Shown here in pieces: positions 1 to 8,980 of a stretch of 64,000 nt of DNA (its first letter is position 1; each line of letters begins with the position of its first letter). This DNA comes from an uncultured Tenacibaculum sp. (GTDB taxonomy: Bacteria; Bacteroidota; Bacteroidia; Flavobacteriales; Flavobacteriaceae), in NCBI RefSeq assembly GCF_947495995.1, contig NZ_CANMAX010000002.1:62001-126000 (forward strand). Reading direction: 5' to 3'. The translations under genes and the position numbers were made by a program. The notes under the pieces are model-generated. The model did not search any database. It was not told where the DNA came from and saw only the letters and a list, made by a program, of their open reading frames with translations.

Positions 1-65
1 GCAACTATACAAACGACATTGTTACAATTAACTATGGCAAAGTAAGATTAGGTGTAAACAACTAA
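1..65 (+). CDS. C-terminal fragment of an unidentified gene (5' end outside window)
   Basis: An open frame runs from base 3 to a TAA at 63-65 and gives about 20 residues ending INYGKVRLGVNN. The gene would begin upstream of the window. The alternating hydrophobic and polar residues would suit a beta-strand at a protein's end, but 20 residues are too few to identify it. It is 40 bases from the acnB start on the same strand, so a shared transcript is possible. This may also be chance, as no other evidence supports it. Confidence 0.35.
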   Translation, partial: NYTNDIVTINYGKVRLGVNN

Positions 66-105
66 TTGATAAAATTGCCTTTAACATTGAAAAGATTTTT
101 CTATT

Positions 106-2880
106 ATGAACTACCAAGATTACCTAAAAGAGATTGAAGAAAGGAAAGAGCTAGGTTTACATCCTAAGCCAATTGATGGCAGCGAATTGCTTAGTGAAAT
201 TATCTCACAAATTAAAGATGTAAATAACGAGCACAGAAAAGAGTCTCTTAATTTCTTTATTTATAATACATTACCAGGTACAACAAGTGCAGCTGGCGTT
301 AAAGCAAAGTTTTTAAAAGAGATTATCCTAGGAGAATCCGTAGTAGAGGAGATTACACCTACTTTTGCTTTTGAGCAGTTATCACATATGAAAGGAGGTC
401 CTTCAATTGAAGTACTTTTAGATTTAGCATTAGGAAACGATTCTAGCATTGCTGAAGAAGCTGCGAAAGTTTTAAAAACACAAGTGTTCTTATATGAGGC
501 TGATACTCAGCGTTTAGAAAATGCAATGAAAGATGGTAATAGCTTAGCTAAAGGTATTATCGAAAGCTACGCTAAAGCTGAATTCTTTACTGAGTTACCA
601 GAAGTTGATGAAGAAATTGAAGTGGTAACTTACATTGCAGGGGTTGGAGATATCTCTACAGATTTACTTTCTCCAGGTGCAGATGCACACTCTAGATCAG
701 ATCGTGAATTACACGGTCAATCTATGTTCGAGCATAATAAAGATATGCAGAACGAATTATTAGCTTTACAAAAGGAACACCCAGATAAGCGTGTAATGTT
801 AATCGCAGAAAAAGGAACAATGGGAGTTGGTTCTTCAAGAATGTCAGGTGTAAATAACGTGGCTTTATGGACAGGTATTTCTTCTAGTCCATATGTACCA
901 TTTATTAATATTGCTCCAGTAATTGCAGGAACTAATGGTATTGCGCCAATCTTTTTAACTACAGTTGGTGTTACAGGAGGTATTGGAATCGACCTTAAAA
1001 ACTGGGTGAAGCAAAAGGATGAAAATGGAAATACTATCGTAGATGAAGATGGTGATCCAATCTTAAAAGAAGTATATTCAGTTAAAACAGGTACAGTTTT
1101 AACAATCAATACTAAAGAAAAGAAATTATATAACGGAGATACTGAATTAAAAGATATTTCTACTGCGTTAACTCCTCAAAAAATGGAGTTTATTAAAGCA
1201 GGAGGTTCTTATGCTGTTGTTTTCGGTAAAAAATTACAAACTTTTGCATGTAAAGCTTTAGGTATTGATGTGCCTCAAGTTTATGCACCTTCTAAAGAGA
1301 TTTCTATTGAAGGTCAAGGTTTAACTGCAGTTGAAAAGATTTTTAATAGAAATGCAGTAGGAAATACTCCAGGAGTTACATTACATGCAGGATCAAATAC
1401 TCGTGTAGAAGTAAATATTGTTGGATCTCAGGATACTACAGGTTTAATGACTTCTCAAGAGTTAGAAATGATGGCTGCAACTATTATTTCTCCAATCGTA
1501 GATGCTGGTTATCAGTCAGGATGTCACACAGCTTCTGTATGGGATGATAAGTCAAAAGCTAACATTCCAAGATTAATGAAGTTTATGAATGACTTCGGAT
1601 TAATTACTGGACGTGATCCAAAAGGAGTTTACCATGCAATGACTGATGTAATTCACAAAGTATTAAATGACATTGCTGTTGATGATTGGGATGTTATTAT
1701 CGGTGGAGATTCTCACACAAGAATGGCAAAAGGTGTTGCTTTTGGAGCTGATTCGGGAACAGTAGCATTAGCTTTAGCAACAGGAGAGGCTACTATGCCA
1801 ATTCCTCAGTCTGTTAAAGTAACATTTAAAGGAAACATGGTTCCTTATATGGATTTCCGTGATGTAGTACATGCTACACAGCAACAAATGTTAGATCAAT
1901 TTGAAGGAGAAAATGTATTCCAAGGGAAGATTATTGAAGTACATATTGGTACTTTAACTTCTGATCAAGCATTTACATTTACAGATTGGACTGCAGAAAT
2001 GAAAGCAAAAGCTTCTATCTGTATTTCTGAAGATGAAACATTAATTGAATCATTAGTAATTTCAAGAGATCGTATCCAAATTATGATCGATAAAGGAATG
2101 GATAATGAAAAGCAAGTATTACAAGGTTTAGTTGATAAAGCTAACAATCGTATTGCTGAATTAGAATCTGGAAACAGACCAGCTTTAAGACCAGATGCTG
2201 ACGCTAAATATTATGCTGAAGTTGTTATTGACTTAGACAAGATTGTTGAGCCAATGATTGCTGATCCAGATGTAAATAACGAAGATGTTTCTAAGCGTTA
2301 TACACATGATAATATTCAACCATTATCTTTCTACGGAGGAACTAAGAAAGTTGATTTAGGTTTCGTAGGGTCTTGTATGATTCACAAAGGAGATATGAAG
2401 ATTTTAGCTCAAATGTTAAAGAATATTGAAGCTCAACAAGGTGAAGTTAAATTCAACGCACCGTTAGTTGTTGCACCTCCAACATATAACATTGTTGATG
2501 AGTTAAAAGCAGAAGGAGATTGGGAAGTGTTAGCTAAATATTCAGGTTTTGTATTTGATGACGATGCACCAAAAGGAGCAGCGCGTACTAAATATGAAAA
2601 CGTATTATATTTAGAGCGTCCAGGATGTAACTTATGTATGGGTAACCAAGAAAAGGCTGAGCCAGGAGATACTGTAATGGCAACTTCTACTCGTTTATTC
2701 CAAGGTCGTGTGGTAAGAGATTCTAAAGAGAAAAAAGGAGAATCATTATTATCATCAACTCCAGTAGTTGTGTTATCTTCAATCTTAGGAAGAACTCCAA
2801 CATTAGAAGAATATCAAGCAGCTGTTGAAGGTATTGTGTTAACTAAATTCAAGCCATCACAAAAGTTATTAGTTGTTTAA
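106..2880 (+). CDS. acnB: Aconitate hydratase B (bifunctional aconitase / 2-methylisocitrate dehydratase)
   Basis: Interconverts citrate and isocitrate in the TCA cycle; AcnB enzymes can also act on 2-methylisocitrate. The protein is cytoplasmic and 924 residues long, close to the usual AcnB length of about 860-930. The first 160 or so residues form the helical HEAT-like domain found only in AcnB, followed by the swivel domain and then the catalytic domains, the AcnB domain order. The [4Fe-4S] ligands are visible: Cys757 in GSCMIH and Cys841/Cys844 in CNLCMGNQ. It is followed by a strong terminator and then by a second aconitase of a different family. The assignment is firm. In E. coli AcnB is the main growth-phase aconitase; whether that holds here is not visible. 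Confidence 0.97.
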   Translation: MNYQDYLKEIEERKELGLHPKPIDGSELLSEIISQIKDVNNEHRKESLNFFIYNTLPGTTSAAGVKAKFLKEIILGESVVEEITPTFAFEQLSHMKGGPSIEVLLDLALGNDSSIAEEAAKVLKTQVFLYEADTQRLENAMKDGNSLAKGIIESYAKAEFFTELPEVDEEIEVVTYIAGVGDISTDLLSPGADAHSRSDRELHGQSMFEHNKDMQNELLALQKEHPDKRVMLIAEKGTMGVGSSRMSGVNNVALWTGISSSPYVPFINIAPVIAGTNGIAPIFLTTVGVTGGIGIDLKNWVKQKDENGNTIVDEDGDPILKEVYSVKTGTVLTINTKEKKLYNGDTELKDISTALTPQKMEFIKAGGSYAVVFGKKLQTFACKALGIDVPQVYAPSKEISIEGQGLTAVEKIFNRNAVGNTPGVTLHAGSNTRVEVNIVGSQDTTGLMTSQELEMMAATIISPIVDAGYQSGCHTASVWDDKSKANIPRLMKFMNDFGLITGRDPKGVYHAMTDVIHKVLNDIAVDDWDVIIGGDSHTRMAKGVAFGADSGTVALALATGEATMPIPQSVKVTFKGNMVPYMDFRDVVHATQQQMLDQFEGENVFQGKIIEVHIGTLTSDQAFTFTDWTAEMKAKASICISEDETLIESLVISRDRIQIMIDKGMDNEKQVLQGLVDKANNRIAELESGNRPALRPDADAKYYAEVVIDLDKIVEPMIADPDVNNEDVSKRYTHDNIQPLSFYGGTKKVDLGFVGSCMIHKGDMKILAQMLKNIEAQQGEVKFNAPLVVAPPTYNIVDELKAEGDWEVLAKYSGFVFDDDAPKGAARTKYENVLYLERPGCNLCMGNQEKAEPGDTVMATSTRLFQGRVVRDSKEKKGESLLSSTPVVVLSSILGRTPTLEEYQAAVEGIVLTKFKPSQKLLVV

Positions 2881-2906
2881 TTAGCAACTTTTATATCATA
2901 TTATAG

Positions 2907-2934
2907 AGCCCAAGTTTTTACTTGGGCTTTTTTT
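2907..2934 (+). terminator. Rho-independent terminator after acnB
   Basis: Nine-base-pair stem AGCCCAAGT / ACTTGGGCT with a TTTT loop, followed by a run of T. It separates the transcripts of the two aconitase genes. Confidence 0.9.
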
Positions 2935-3033
2935 ATTACAAAACCTTATTTAAACTCATTATAATTAAAATAGGTTACGAATTTCTATTACGTTTTTTTG
3001 GTAAATTAGTCTACAAACTAAAACTTATAGTTC

Positions 3034-5301
3034 ATGGCTTTCGATATTGATATGATAAAAGAGGTTTATGCTAAAGTAGTTGAAAGAGTAGATGCTGCTC
3101 GAAAGATTACAGGTAAACCATTAACATTAGCAGAAAAAATATTATACACACACCTTTGGGATGGTAATCCATCTAAAGCTTTTCAAAGAGGTAAAGATTA
3201 TGTAGATTTTGCACCAGATAGAGTTGCTTGTCAAGATGCAACAGCTCAAATGGCGTTGCTACAATTCATGCAAGCAGGTAAAGAAAAAGTAGCTGTTCCA
3301 ACGACTGTACACTGTGATCATTTAATTCAAGCAAAAGAAGGAGCGAGTACAGATTTACAAAATGCATTAAATATAAGTAATGAAGTATTTAATTTTTTAG
3401 AATCAGTTTCAAATAAATATGGAATTGGTTTCTGGAAACCAGGTGCTGGAATTATTCATCAAGTAGTTCTTGAAAACTATGCATTTCCAGGAGGAATGAT
3501 GATTGGTACAGATTCACATACTGTAAATGCAGGTGGATTAGGAATGGTTGCCATTGGAGTTGGTGGTGCCGATGCTGTAGATGTTATGGCGGGTATGCCT
3601 TGGGAATTAAAGTTTCCTAAATTAATCGGAGTAAAATTAACTGGTAAATTATCGGGTTGGACAGCTCCAAAAGATGTGATTTTAAAAGTTGCTGAAATTT
3701 TAACTGTAAAAGGAGGAACTGGTGCTATTGTTGAATATTTTGGACCAGGAGCAACAGGAATGTCTTGTACAGGTAAAGGAACGATTTGTAACATGGGAGC
3801 AGAAATTGGAGCAACAACTTCTACTTTTGGTTACGACGACTCTATGGAGCGTTATTTACGTGCTACAGATAGAGCTGATGTAGCTGATGCAGCAAATGAA
3901 ATAAAAGATTATTTAACGGCTGATGCTGAAGTTTATGCAAATCCTGAACAATATTTCGATCAGGTAATTGAAATCAACTTATCAGAATTACAACCATTAT
4001 TAAACGGACCTTTTACGCCTGATTTATCTACGCCAGCTGGACCTGAAATGACAGAAAAAGCAAATGCAAATGATTGGCCTTTAAAAGTTGAGTGGGGATT
4101 AATTGGTTCTTGTACAAACTCATCTTATGAAGATTTATCTCGAGCTTCTTCAATTGCACAGCAAGCTTTAGATAAAGGATTAAAAACAAAAGCAGAGTTT
4201 GGAATTAATCCAGGTTCAGAGCAAGTTCGTTATACAGCAGATCGTGATGGTATTTTACAAGTTTTTGAAAAGTTAGATGCTAAAATATTTACCAATGCTT
4301 GTGGACCATGCATTGGACAATGGGGACGTTATGAAGATCCAAAAAATGCTCCTAAAAATAGTATTGTGCATTCTTTTAATAGAAACTTTGCCAAACGTGC
4401 AGACGGAAATCCAAATACACATGCTTTTGTTGCTTCACCAGAATTAGTAGCAGCAATTGCTATTGCTGGTAGATTAGACTTTAATCCGATTACAGATACA
4501 TTAATTAATGAAAATGGAGAAGAAGTTAAACTAGATGAACCTACAGGATGGGAATTACCGCCAAAAGGATTTGAAGTTAAAGAAAATGGATATCTAGAAC
4601 CTGTTGCTGATGGAAGTGGAGTAGAAGTAGTTGTAAATCCAGATTCTGAACGTTTAGAATTATTAACGCCATTTACACCTATTGGAAACGAAATTAAAGG
4701 AGCAAAACTTTTAATTAAAGCCTTTGGTAAATGTACAACTGATCATATTTCTATGGCAGGACCTTGGTTACGCTATAGAGGACATTTAGATAATATTTCT
4801 AACAACTGTTTAATTGGAGCTGTAAATGCTTACAATAAGCAAACAAATTTTGTAAAGAGTCAATTAACAGGAGAATATGATGCTGTTCCTAAAACACAAC
4901 GTACATATAAAGCAGAAGGAATTCCTACTGTAGTAGTTGGAGATCATAATTATGGTGAAGGTTCTTCTCGTGAACATGCAGCTATGGAACCACGTCATTT
5001 AGGAGTTGTAGCAGTAATAGTAAAATCATTCGCTCGTATTCATGAAACGAATTTGAAGAAACAAGGAATGTTAGGATTAACTTTTGCTAATGAATCAGAT
5101 TATGATTTAATTCAAGAAGATGATACTTTCAATTTCTTAGATTTAAACGAGTTTGCACCAGGTAAACAATTAACGATTGAAATAGTGCATTCAGATGGAT
5201 CAAAAGATGAAATTAAAGTAAATCATACCTATAATGCAGGTCAAATAGAATGGTATAATGAAGGTTCTGCATTAAATTTAATTAAAAAGCAAAACGCTTA
5301 A
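3034..5301 (+). CDS. Aconitate hydratase, mitochondrial/AcnA-like superfamily member
   Basis: Second aconitase, 755 residues, with the domain order of the eukaryotic mitochondrial-type enzyme: three catalytic domains, then a C-terminal swivel domain from about residue 550. The iron-sulfur ligands are Cys360 in GSCTNSS and Cys423/Cys426 in [24 protein letters not shown] is the typical swivel-domain substrate loop. It converts citrate to isocitrate through cis-aconitate in the cytoplasm. It has its own terminator and is separated from acnB by one, so the two can be expressed independently. The mitochondrial-type length (755, against about 890 for E. coli AcnA) is why I do not give it the symbol acnA outright. 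Confidence 0.95.
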   Translation: MAFDIDMIKEVYAKVVERVDAARKITGKPLTLAEKILYTHLWDGNPSKAFQRGKDYVDFAPDRVACQDATAQMALLQFMQAGKEKVAVPTTVHCDHLIQAKEGASTDLQNALNISNEVFNFLESVSNKYGIGFWKPGAGIIHQVVLENYAFPGGMMIGTDSHTVNAGGLGMVAIGVGGADAVDVMAGMPWELKFPKLIGVKLTGKLSGWTAPKDVILKVAEILTVKGGTGAIVEYFGPGATGMSCTGKGTICNMGAEIGATTSTFGYDDSMERYLRATDRADVADAANEIKDYLTADAEVYANPEQYFDQVIEINLSELQPLLNGPFTPDLSTPAGPEMTEKANANDWPLKVEWGLIGSCTNSSYEDLSRASSIAQQALDKGLKTKAEFGINPGSEQVRYTADRDGILQVFEKLDAKIFTNACGPCIGQWGRYEDPKNAPKNSIVHSFNRNFAKRADGNPNTHAFVASPELVAAIAIAGRLDFNPITDTLINENGEEVKLDEPTGWELPPKGFEVKENGYLEPVADGSGVEVVVNPDSERLELLTPFTPIGNEIKGAKLLIKAFGKCTTDHISMAGPWLRYRGHLDNISNNCLIGAVNAYNKQTNFVKSQLTGEYDAVPKTQRTYKAEGIPTVVVGDHNYGEGSSREHAAMEPRHLGVVAVIVKSFARIHETNLKKQGMLGLTFANESDYDLIQEDDTFNFLDLNEFAPGKQLTIEIVHSDGSKDEIKVNHTYNAGQIEWYNEGSALNLIKKQNA

Positions 5302-5330
5302 AGTATTTTTACTTTATTCGGTATTAAATT

Positions 5331-5361
5331 AACTCCTGATTAAAAAATCAGGAGTTTTTTT
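5331..5361 (+). terminator. Rho-independent terminator after the second aconitase
   Basis: Ten-base-pair stem AACTCCTGAT / ATCAGGAGTT with an A-rich loop and a T run after it. Confidence 0.9.
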
Positions 5362-5418
5362 GTAAGTATAGAAAAAGAAGATCGACAAAGTGGCTAATTA
5401 ACTAAAATCTAATATATA

Positions 5419-6630
5419 ATGAAAAAACTCATTTATGGAGCAGTCGCTTTAGCTTTTACATTAGCGTTTACAGGATGTAGCGATGATGAGCCAGTAACAA
5501 TCACAGAGGCGGGAACTTTAACAGGAGGACCGTTTTCTTTTCTAGTGGATGGAATGGCAGACAATGTTTCGGGTATTTCGGTTGAAGGGAATATTCAAGG
5601 AGCTAGTACTTCGTTTATAGTAACAGATGAAGCAGGAATGATTCTTGGTTTGCCAGGAGACATCGCAGCATTAGAAGGTGTAAATTTTGATGATGCTGGT
5701 GCAGGGAAATGTTTTATATGGCATATTGCATATGAAGCAGATGTACAAGGTTTAGCAATGGGGCAAAATGCAAATAACCTTTCTGGAAATTTTGATTTAT
5801 CTAACAATATAGAAGTAGATAGAATTCAAGGAGCTACTGTAACTTTAAATTTTACAGGATTAGAGAATTTAGGAGCCGATTTTAAATATGAAGGTTGGGT
5901 TATTGTTGATGGAGCACCTGTTACTACTGGAGTTTTCACAGTGGATGATTCAGGAGTTTTATCTCAAACTGAATTTTATGTAAAGCAAGCAGATTTAGAT
6001 GCAGCTACAGCATTTGTATTATCTATAGAGCCAGCTGTTGATCCAGATCCAGCCCCAGCAGACACAAAGATATTATCAGGTGACTTTTCAGGAAATTCTG
6101 CAACTGTAAGTTCTTCAAATATTGTTGGAGATTTTAGCAGTTCTACAGGTAAATATATTTTAGCAACTCCTACTGATATGGATGATACTAATGAATATAG
6201 TGGAGTTTGGTTTTTAGATAATTCAGGAGCTGCTCCAGTCGCAGGATTAGATTTACCTATGTTATCTGCAGGATGGAAATACGAAGGTTGGGTAGTTGTT
6301 AATGGTACTCCTATTAGTACAGGTACTTTTACAGATCCAGCAGCAGCTGACGATAACGCAGCAACTTCTCCGTTTAAAGGAGCAACTAGTAACGGTCCTG
6401 GTTATCCTGGTGAAGATTATGTTATGGGAAGTGTTGGAAGTATTGCTTTTCCTTTAGATTTAAGAGGAAGTACAGTAGTAATTTCTGTTGAACCAAGTCC
6501 AGATAACAGTCCAGCACCATTTACTTTAAAGCCATTAGCTCAAGGTATTCCAGCTATGGCAATGGATCATACTGTGTTAAATATCGGAGCAGGTCCAGTA
6601 CAAGCTATTATGGGTACGGTAACTAGATAA
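5419..6630 (+). CDS. Lipoprotein with two RskA-like (anti-sigma-type) repeats
   Basis: A 403-residue lipoprotein: the lysine-start signal peptide ends in a lipobox at about residues 17-20 (FTGC) followed by SDDE. The mature protein holds two related halves, roughly 30-200 and 220-400. Each contains a KYEGWVxVxGxPxxTGxF segment (about residues 154 and 288) and later an SIEP or SVEP segment followed by Pro-rich residues. This pattern resembles the extracytoplasmic domain of anti-sigma-K (RskA) proteins, with its W-x-x-x-x-G-x-P-x-x-x-G-x-F and T/S-x-E-P elements. No transmembrane helix or cytoplasmic zinc anti-sigma domain is present, and no sigma-factor gene is nearby, so an anti-sigma role is not supported. 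The real function is unknown. Confidence 0.75.
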   Translation: MKKLIYGAVALAFTLAFTGCSDDEPVTITEAGTLTGGPFSFLVDGMADNVSGISVEGNIQGASTSFIVTDEAGMILGLPGDIAALEGVNFDDAGAGKCFIWHIAYEADVQGLAMGQNANNLSGNFDLSNNIEVDRIQGATVTLNFTGLENLGADFKYEGWVIVDGAPVTTGVFTVDDSGVLSQTEFYVKQADLDAATAFVLSIEPAVDPDPAPADTKILSGDFSGNSATVSSSNIVGDFSSSTGKYILATPTDMDDTNEYSGVWFLDNSGAAPVAGLDLPMLSAGWKYEGWVVVNGTPISTGTFTDPAAADDNAATSPFKGATSNGPGYPGEDYVMGSVGSIAFPLDLRGSTVVISVEPSPDNSPAPFTLKPLAQGIPAMAMDHTVLNIGAGPVQAIMGTVTR

Positions 6631-6656
6631 AAAAACAATAAAATATTAGTGATTTT

Positions 6657-6684
6657 AAAGTGCAGTTTTTACTGCACTTTTTTA
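6657..6684 (+). terminator. Rho-independent terminator after the RskA-like lipoprotein
   Basis: Stem AAAGTGCAGT / ACTGCACTTT with a TTTT loop and a T run; the next gene starts about ten bases later. Confidence 0.9.
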
Positions 6685-6694
6685 TTTTTAACAA

Positions 6695-7378
6695 ATGAAA
6701 GAAATCTTGAATTCTATATCTGAAACAGGTTTAAAAGTAATAGATCCTAGTTTCTCAATAAACGACTTCGTTCCTATATCCATATCTACTAAAAATGAAG
6801 ATTTAACTACTTTTGATGTTGGTTCTTCTAATGAATGGTCTACATATTTAAATACTTATTTAAAAGCGAAAAATGCAAAAGTAGCTTTCGGAGGTTACAT
6901 TGAACAAAGAGATATTTATAAACGCAGTACTTATTTTAATTCAACCGATGAAAATGAAAGAAATATTCATTTAGGTTTAGATTTATGGTGCGATGCAGGA
7001 ACTACAGTTTTAGCCGTTTTAGATGGAGAAGTTCACAGTTTTAAAAATAATTTGAATCATGGTGATTATGGTCCAACAATTATACTAAAACATGAAATAG
7101 AAGGAGTTGAATTTTACACACTTTATGGACATTTATCTTTATTTTCAATAGAAAATTTAGAAGTAGGGCAGAAAGTTAAGAAAGAAGAAGTAATTGGAAC
7201 TTTAGGTACAAATGAGGTTAATGGAGATTATGCTCCGCATTTACATTTTCAATTAATTAAAGATTTACAAGGAAATTCTGGTGATTATCCTGGTGTGTGT
7301 TCAAAAAATAATGTAGAATTTTACAAACAAAATTGCCCAAACCCAAATTTACTATTAAAATTGCCAAATGAAATATAG
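6695..7378 (+). CDS. M23 family metallopeptidase (LytM/peptidoglycan endopeptidase-like)
   Basis: A 227-residue protein with the zinc-site motifs of the M23/LytM fold: HLGLD (H-x3-D, about residues 89-93), then YGHLS (about 149-153) and the HxH element HLHF (about 182-185). M23 enzymes cut peptide cross-links in peptidoglycan. No signal peptide or membrane segment is obvious at the start, which is unusual for a cell-wall enzyme; a close relative could instead have another peptide target. Its stop overlaps the start of the next gene, so the two are probably co-translated. Confidence 0.85.
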   Translation: MKEILNSISETGLKVIDPSFSINDFVPISISTKNEDLTTFDVGSSNEWSTYLNTYLKAKNAKVAFGGYIEQRDIYKRSTYFNSTDENERNIHLGLDLWCDAGTTVLAVLDGEVHSFKNNLNHGDYGPTIILKHEIEGVEFYTLYGHLSLFSIENLEVGQKVKKEEVIGTLGTNEVNGDYAPHLHFQLIKDLQGNSGDYPGVCSKNNVEFYKQNCPNPNLLLKLPNEI

Positions 7379-7835
7379 ACAACTTACAAAAGAGCAGTTT
7401 GAGAGTTTGCATGAAGAATTTTCTAAGTTTTTAGCAACACAAGGAGTAGATTTTAAGGAATGGAAGAAGATAAAAGATGAAAAACCGAATTTAGCAGAAA
7501 ATGAACTAAACTTATTCAGTGATATTGTTTGGGAAGATGTTTTAAAACGCACTGAATATCTAGAACATTTTTCAAAAAAAACGATCAATCTTTTCAAATG
7601 TGAAGAAGGAAAAATGTCAAGAATAGTAATTAAAGTGCATAAAGAAGTTGATTTATTGCAACAAAATGATTATAATTGGTTACTGGAAAATTATGAATCG
7701 AAAGAAGTTGAGTTATTTAATGGCACAAAAACTTATAATTCGGAAAGAAACATTGAAATATTCGACTTAATAGAAAAGGGTAGCGCCATTTCAAATGGAG
7801 AATTGTATAATTTTTTTGATAAAATTATAAGTTAA
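7368..7835 (+). CDS. Small conserved protein, possibly DUF6495 family
   Basis: A 155-residue, charged, soluble protein with no signal peptide. The ATG overlaps the stop region of the M23 gene by 11 bases. The opening MKYRQLTKEQFESLHEEF and the length fit what I recall of a Bacteroidota-restricted family of unknown function (DUF6495), but I could not confirm this. There are no catalytic motifs. The overlap with the peptidase suggests translational coupling, not necessarily a shared function. Confidence 0.75.
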   Translation: MKYRQLTKEQFESLHEEFSKFLATQGVDFKEWKKIKDEKPNLAENELNLFSDIVWEDVLKRTEYLEHFSKKTINLFKCEEGKMSRIVIKVHKEVDLLQQNDYNWLLENYESKEVELFNGTKTYNSERNIEIFDLIEKGSAISNGELYNFFDKIIS

Positions 7836-7845
7836 TTATTAACAA

Positions 7846-7878
7846 TTGCCATTTTGGTCTAACTTTTGTTTATTTTTG
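7846..7878 (+). promoter_or_regulatory. Bacteroidota-type promoter for the lipocalin-like gene
   Basis: TTG at 7846-7848, a 22-base spacer and TATTTTTG at 7871-7878 match the TTG-N17-23-TAnnTTTG consensus. The start codon is 23 bases beyond the -7 element. Confidence 0.55.
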
Positions 7879-7900
7879 ATTAAAAACATAATCTATCAAA

Positions 7901-8278
7901 ATGAAGAAATTAGTATTAGCATTATTTTTAGGTTTATTCGCTTTCACTGTTAAAGCTCAAGAAGTAGAGAATATCTTAACCTCTGGAAAGTGGTTTATAG
8001 AGTCTATACAAGAGAAAGGTGAAGAACCTGAACTATCATCAAACAAAAATGATGAATGGATGGTGTTTTCTAAGGACGGAAAAGTTGAAGAAAATCACTT
8101 TGGTGATTCTAAAACATTTTCATGGACTTACGATAAGACCAAAAAAATGATTAAGCTATCTGGTGAGGAAACTATTTTTCATAGAGTAATAGAGATCACT
8201 GAGAACAAGCTTATTGTTGAGCTAGTTGAGGATTTAGAGAACGCAGACGATAATTTAATGATTACTTACGTTAAGTAA
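7901..8278 (+). CDS. Secreted lipocalin-like small protein
   Basis: A 125-residue exported protein with a clear signal peptide (MKKLVLALFLGLFAFTVKAQ, cut after about residue 20). The mature part (GKWFIESI, then charged turns and EWMVFSKDGKVEEN and FSWTYDKTKKMIKLSGEE) has the alternating strand pattern of the short lipocalin-like proteins common in Flavobacteriaceae. No function is known. Its last 24 bases overlap the 3' end of the convergent sirtuin gene. Confidence 0.75.
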   Translation: MKKLVLALFLGLFAFTVKAQEVENILTSGKWFIESIQEKGEEPELSSNKNDEWMVFSKDGKVEENHFGDSKTFSWTYDKTKKMIKLSGEETIFHRVIEITENKLIVELVEDLENADDNLMITYVK

Positions 8279-8947
8279 TTCTAATAGTTTTTCTGTCCCC
8301 AAGGAAGCCACGTCTTTAATAATTGTCAAATTATTAAAGGCGTTTTTATTTACACTAGGTTTTGGATCGATAAAATAAATAGGTGTATTCTCTTGAATAA
8401 AATTAATTAAACTAGCCGCAGGATATACTTGCATAGAAGTACCAATAATTACTAGAATATCAGCTTGCTCTACAATTTCAACTGCTTTTGGTATCATAGG
8501 AACATCTTCTCCAAACCAAACGATATAAGGTCTTAATTGAGAACCATCTTCAGCTTTATCACCTAAAGTAATATCTTTAGTCCATTCACAAATAAAATCA
8601 TCAGTAATAGAGCTTTTAGCTTTTAAAAGTTCACCATGTAAATGAATAATATTTGTACTACCAGCTCTTTCGTGTAAATCATCAACATTTTGAGTAATAA
8701 TATGTACTTCAAAATCTTCTTCTAATTTTTTCAAATTGAAATGTGCTGAATTAGGTTCTACTTCAAAAAGTTGTTTTCTTCGCTGGTTATAAAAATCTAA
8801 AACCAAAGCAGGATTATTTCTAAATCCTATAGGTGAAGCAACTTCCATAATATCATGACCTTCCCATAAACCATCGGCATCTCTAAACGTATTAATACCA
8901 CTTTCTGCGCTAATACCAGCTCCTGTAAGTACAACTATTTTTTTCAT
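8255..8947 (-). CDS. cobB: NAD-dependent protein deacylase, sirtuin class III (SIR2/CobB-like)
   Basis: Removes acyl groups from protein lysines using NAD+. Visible motifs are GAGISAESGI (residues 9-18, NAD-binding), QNVD (86-89) and the catalytic His104 in HLHGE. Tyr53 and Arg56 (FYNQRR) are the Y-x-x-R pair that in SIRT5/CobB-type enzymes reads negatively charged acyls, so desuccinylation or demalonylation is likely as well as deacetylation. The zinc module is odd: between residues 108 and 142, where four Cys would sit, only one Cys (ICEW) is present, so this sirtuin probably has no structural zinc. It is 230 residues long. It overlaps the convergent neighbour by 24 bases at its 3' end. Confidence 0.92.
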   Translation of the reverse strand: MKKIVVLTGAGISAESGINTFRDADGLWEGHDIMEVASPIGFRNNPALVLDFYNQRRKQLFEVEPNSAHFNLKKLEEDFEVHIITQNVDDLHERAGSTNIIHLHGELLKAKSSITDDFICEWTKDITLGDKAEDGSQLRPYIVWFGEDVPMIPKAVEIVEQADILVIIGTSMQVYPAASLINFIQENTPIYFIDPKPSVNKNAFNNLTIIKDVASLGTEKLLELLNVSNH

Positions 8948-8968
8948 ATGTCTAAAGTAATAATTTTT

Positions 8969-8976
8969 TAAGTTTG
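8969..8976 (+). promoter_or_regulatory. -7 promoter element (TAAGTTTG), 4 bases before the RNA methyltransferase start
   Basis: TAAGTTTG fits TAnnTTTG exactly. The start codon at 8981 follows after four bases, so transcription would begin at about the A of the ATG, giving a leaderless mRNA. Confidence 0.5.
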
Positions 8977-8980
8977 TGGT

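Noticed and set aside
717..1109. A 130-residue open frame on the reverse strand inside acnB
   Set aside because: It overlaps the clear acnB frame and has no supporting motif.
5419..6630. The lipoprotein as a true anti-sigma factor
   Set aside because: No cytoplasmic anti-sigma domain, no membrane helix and no sigma gene nearby.
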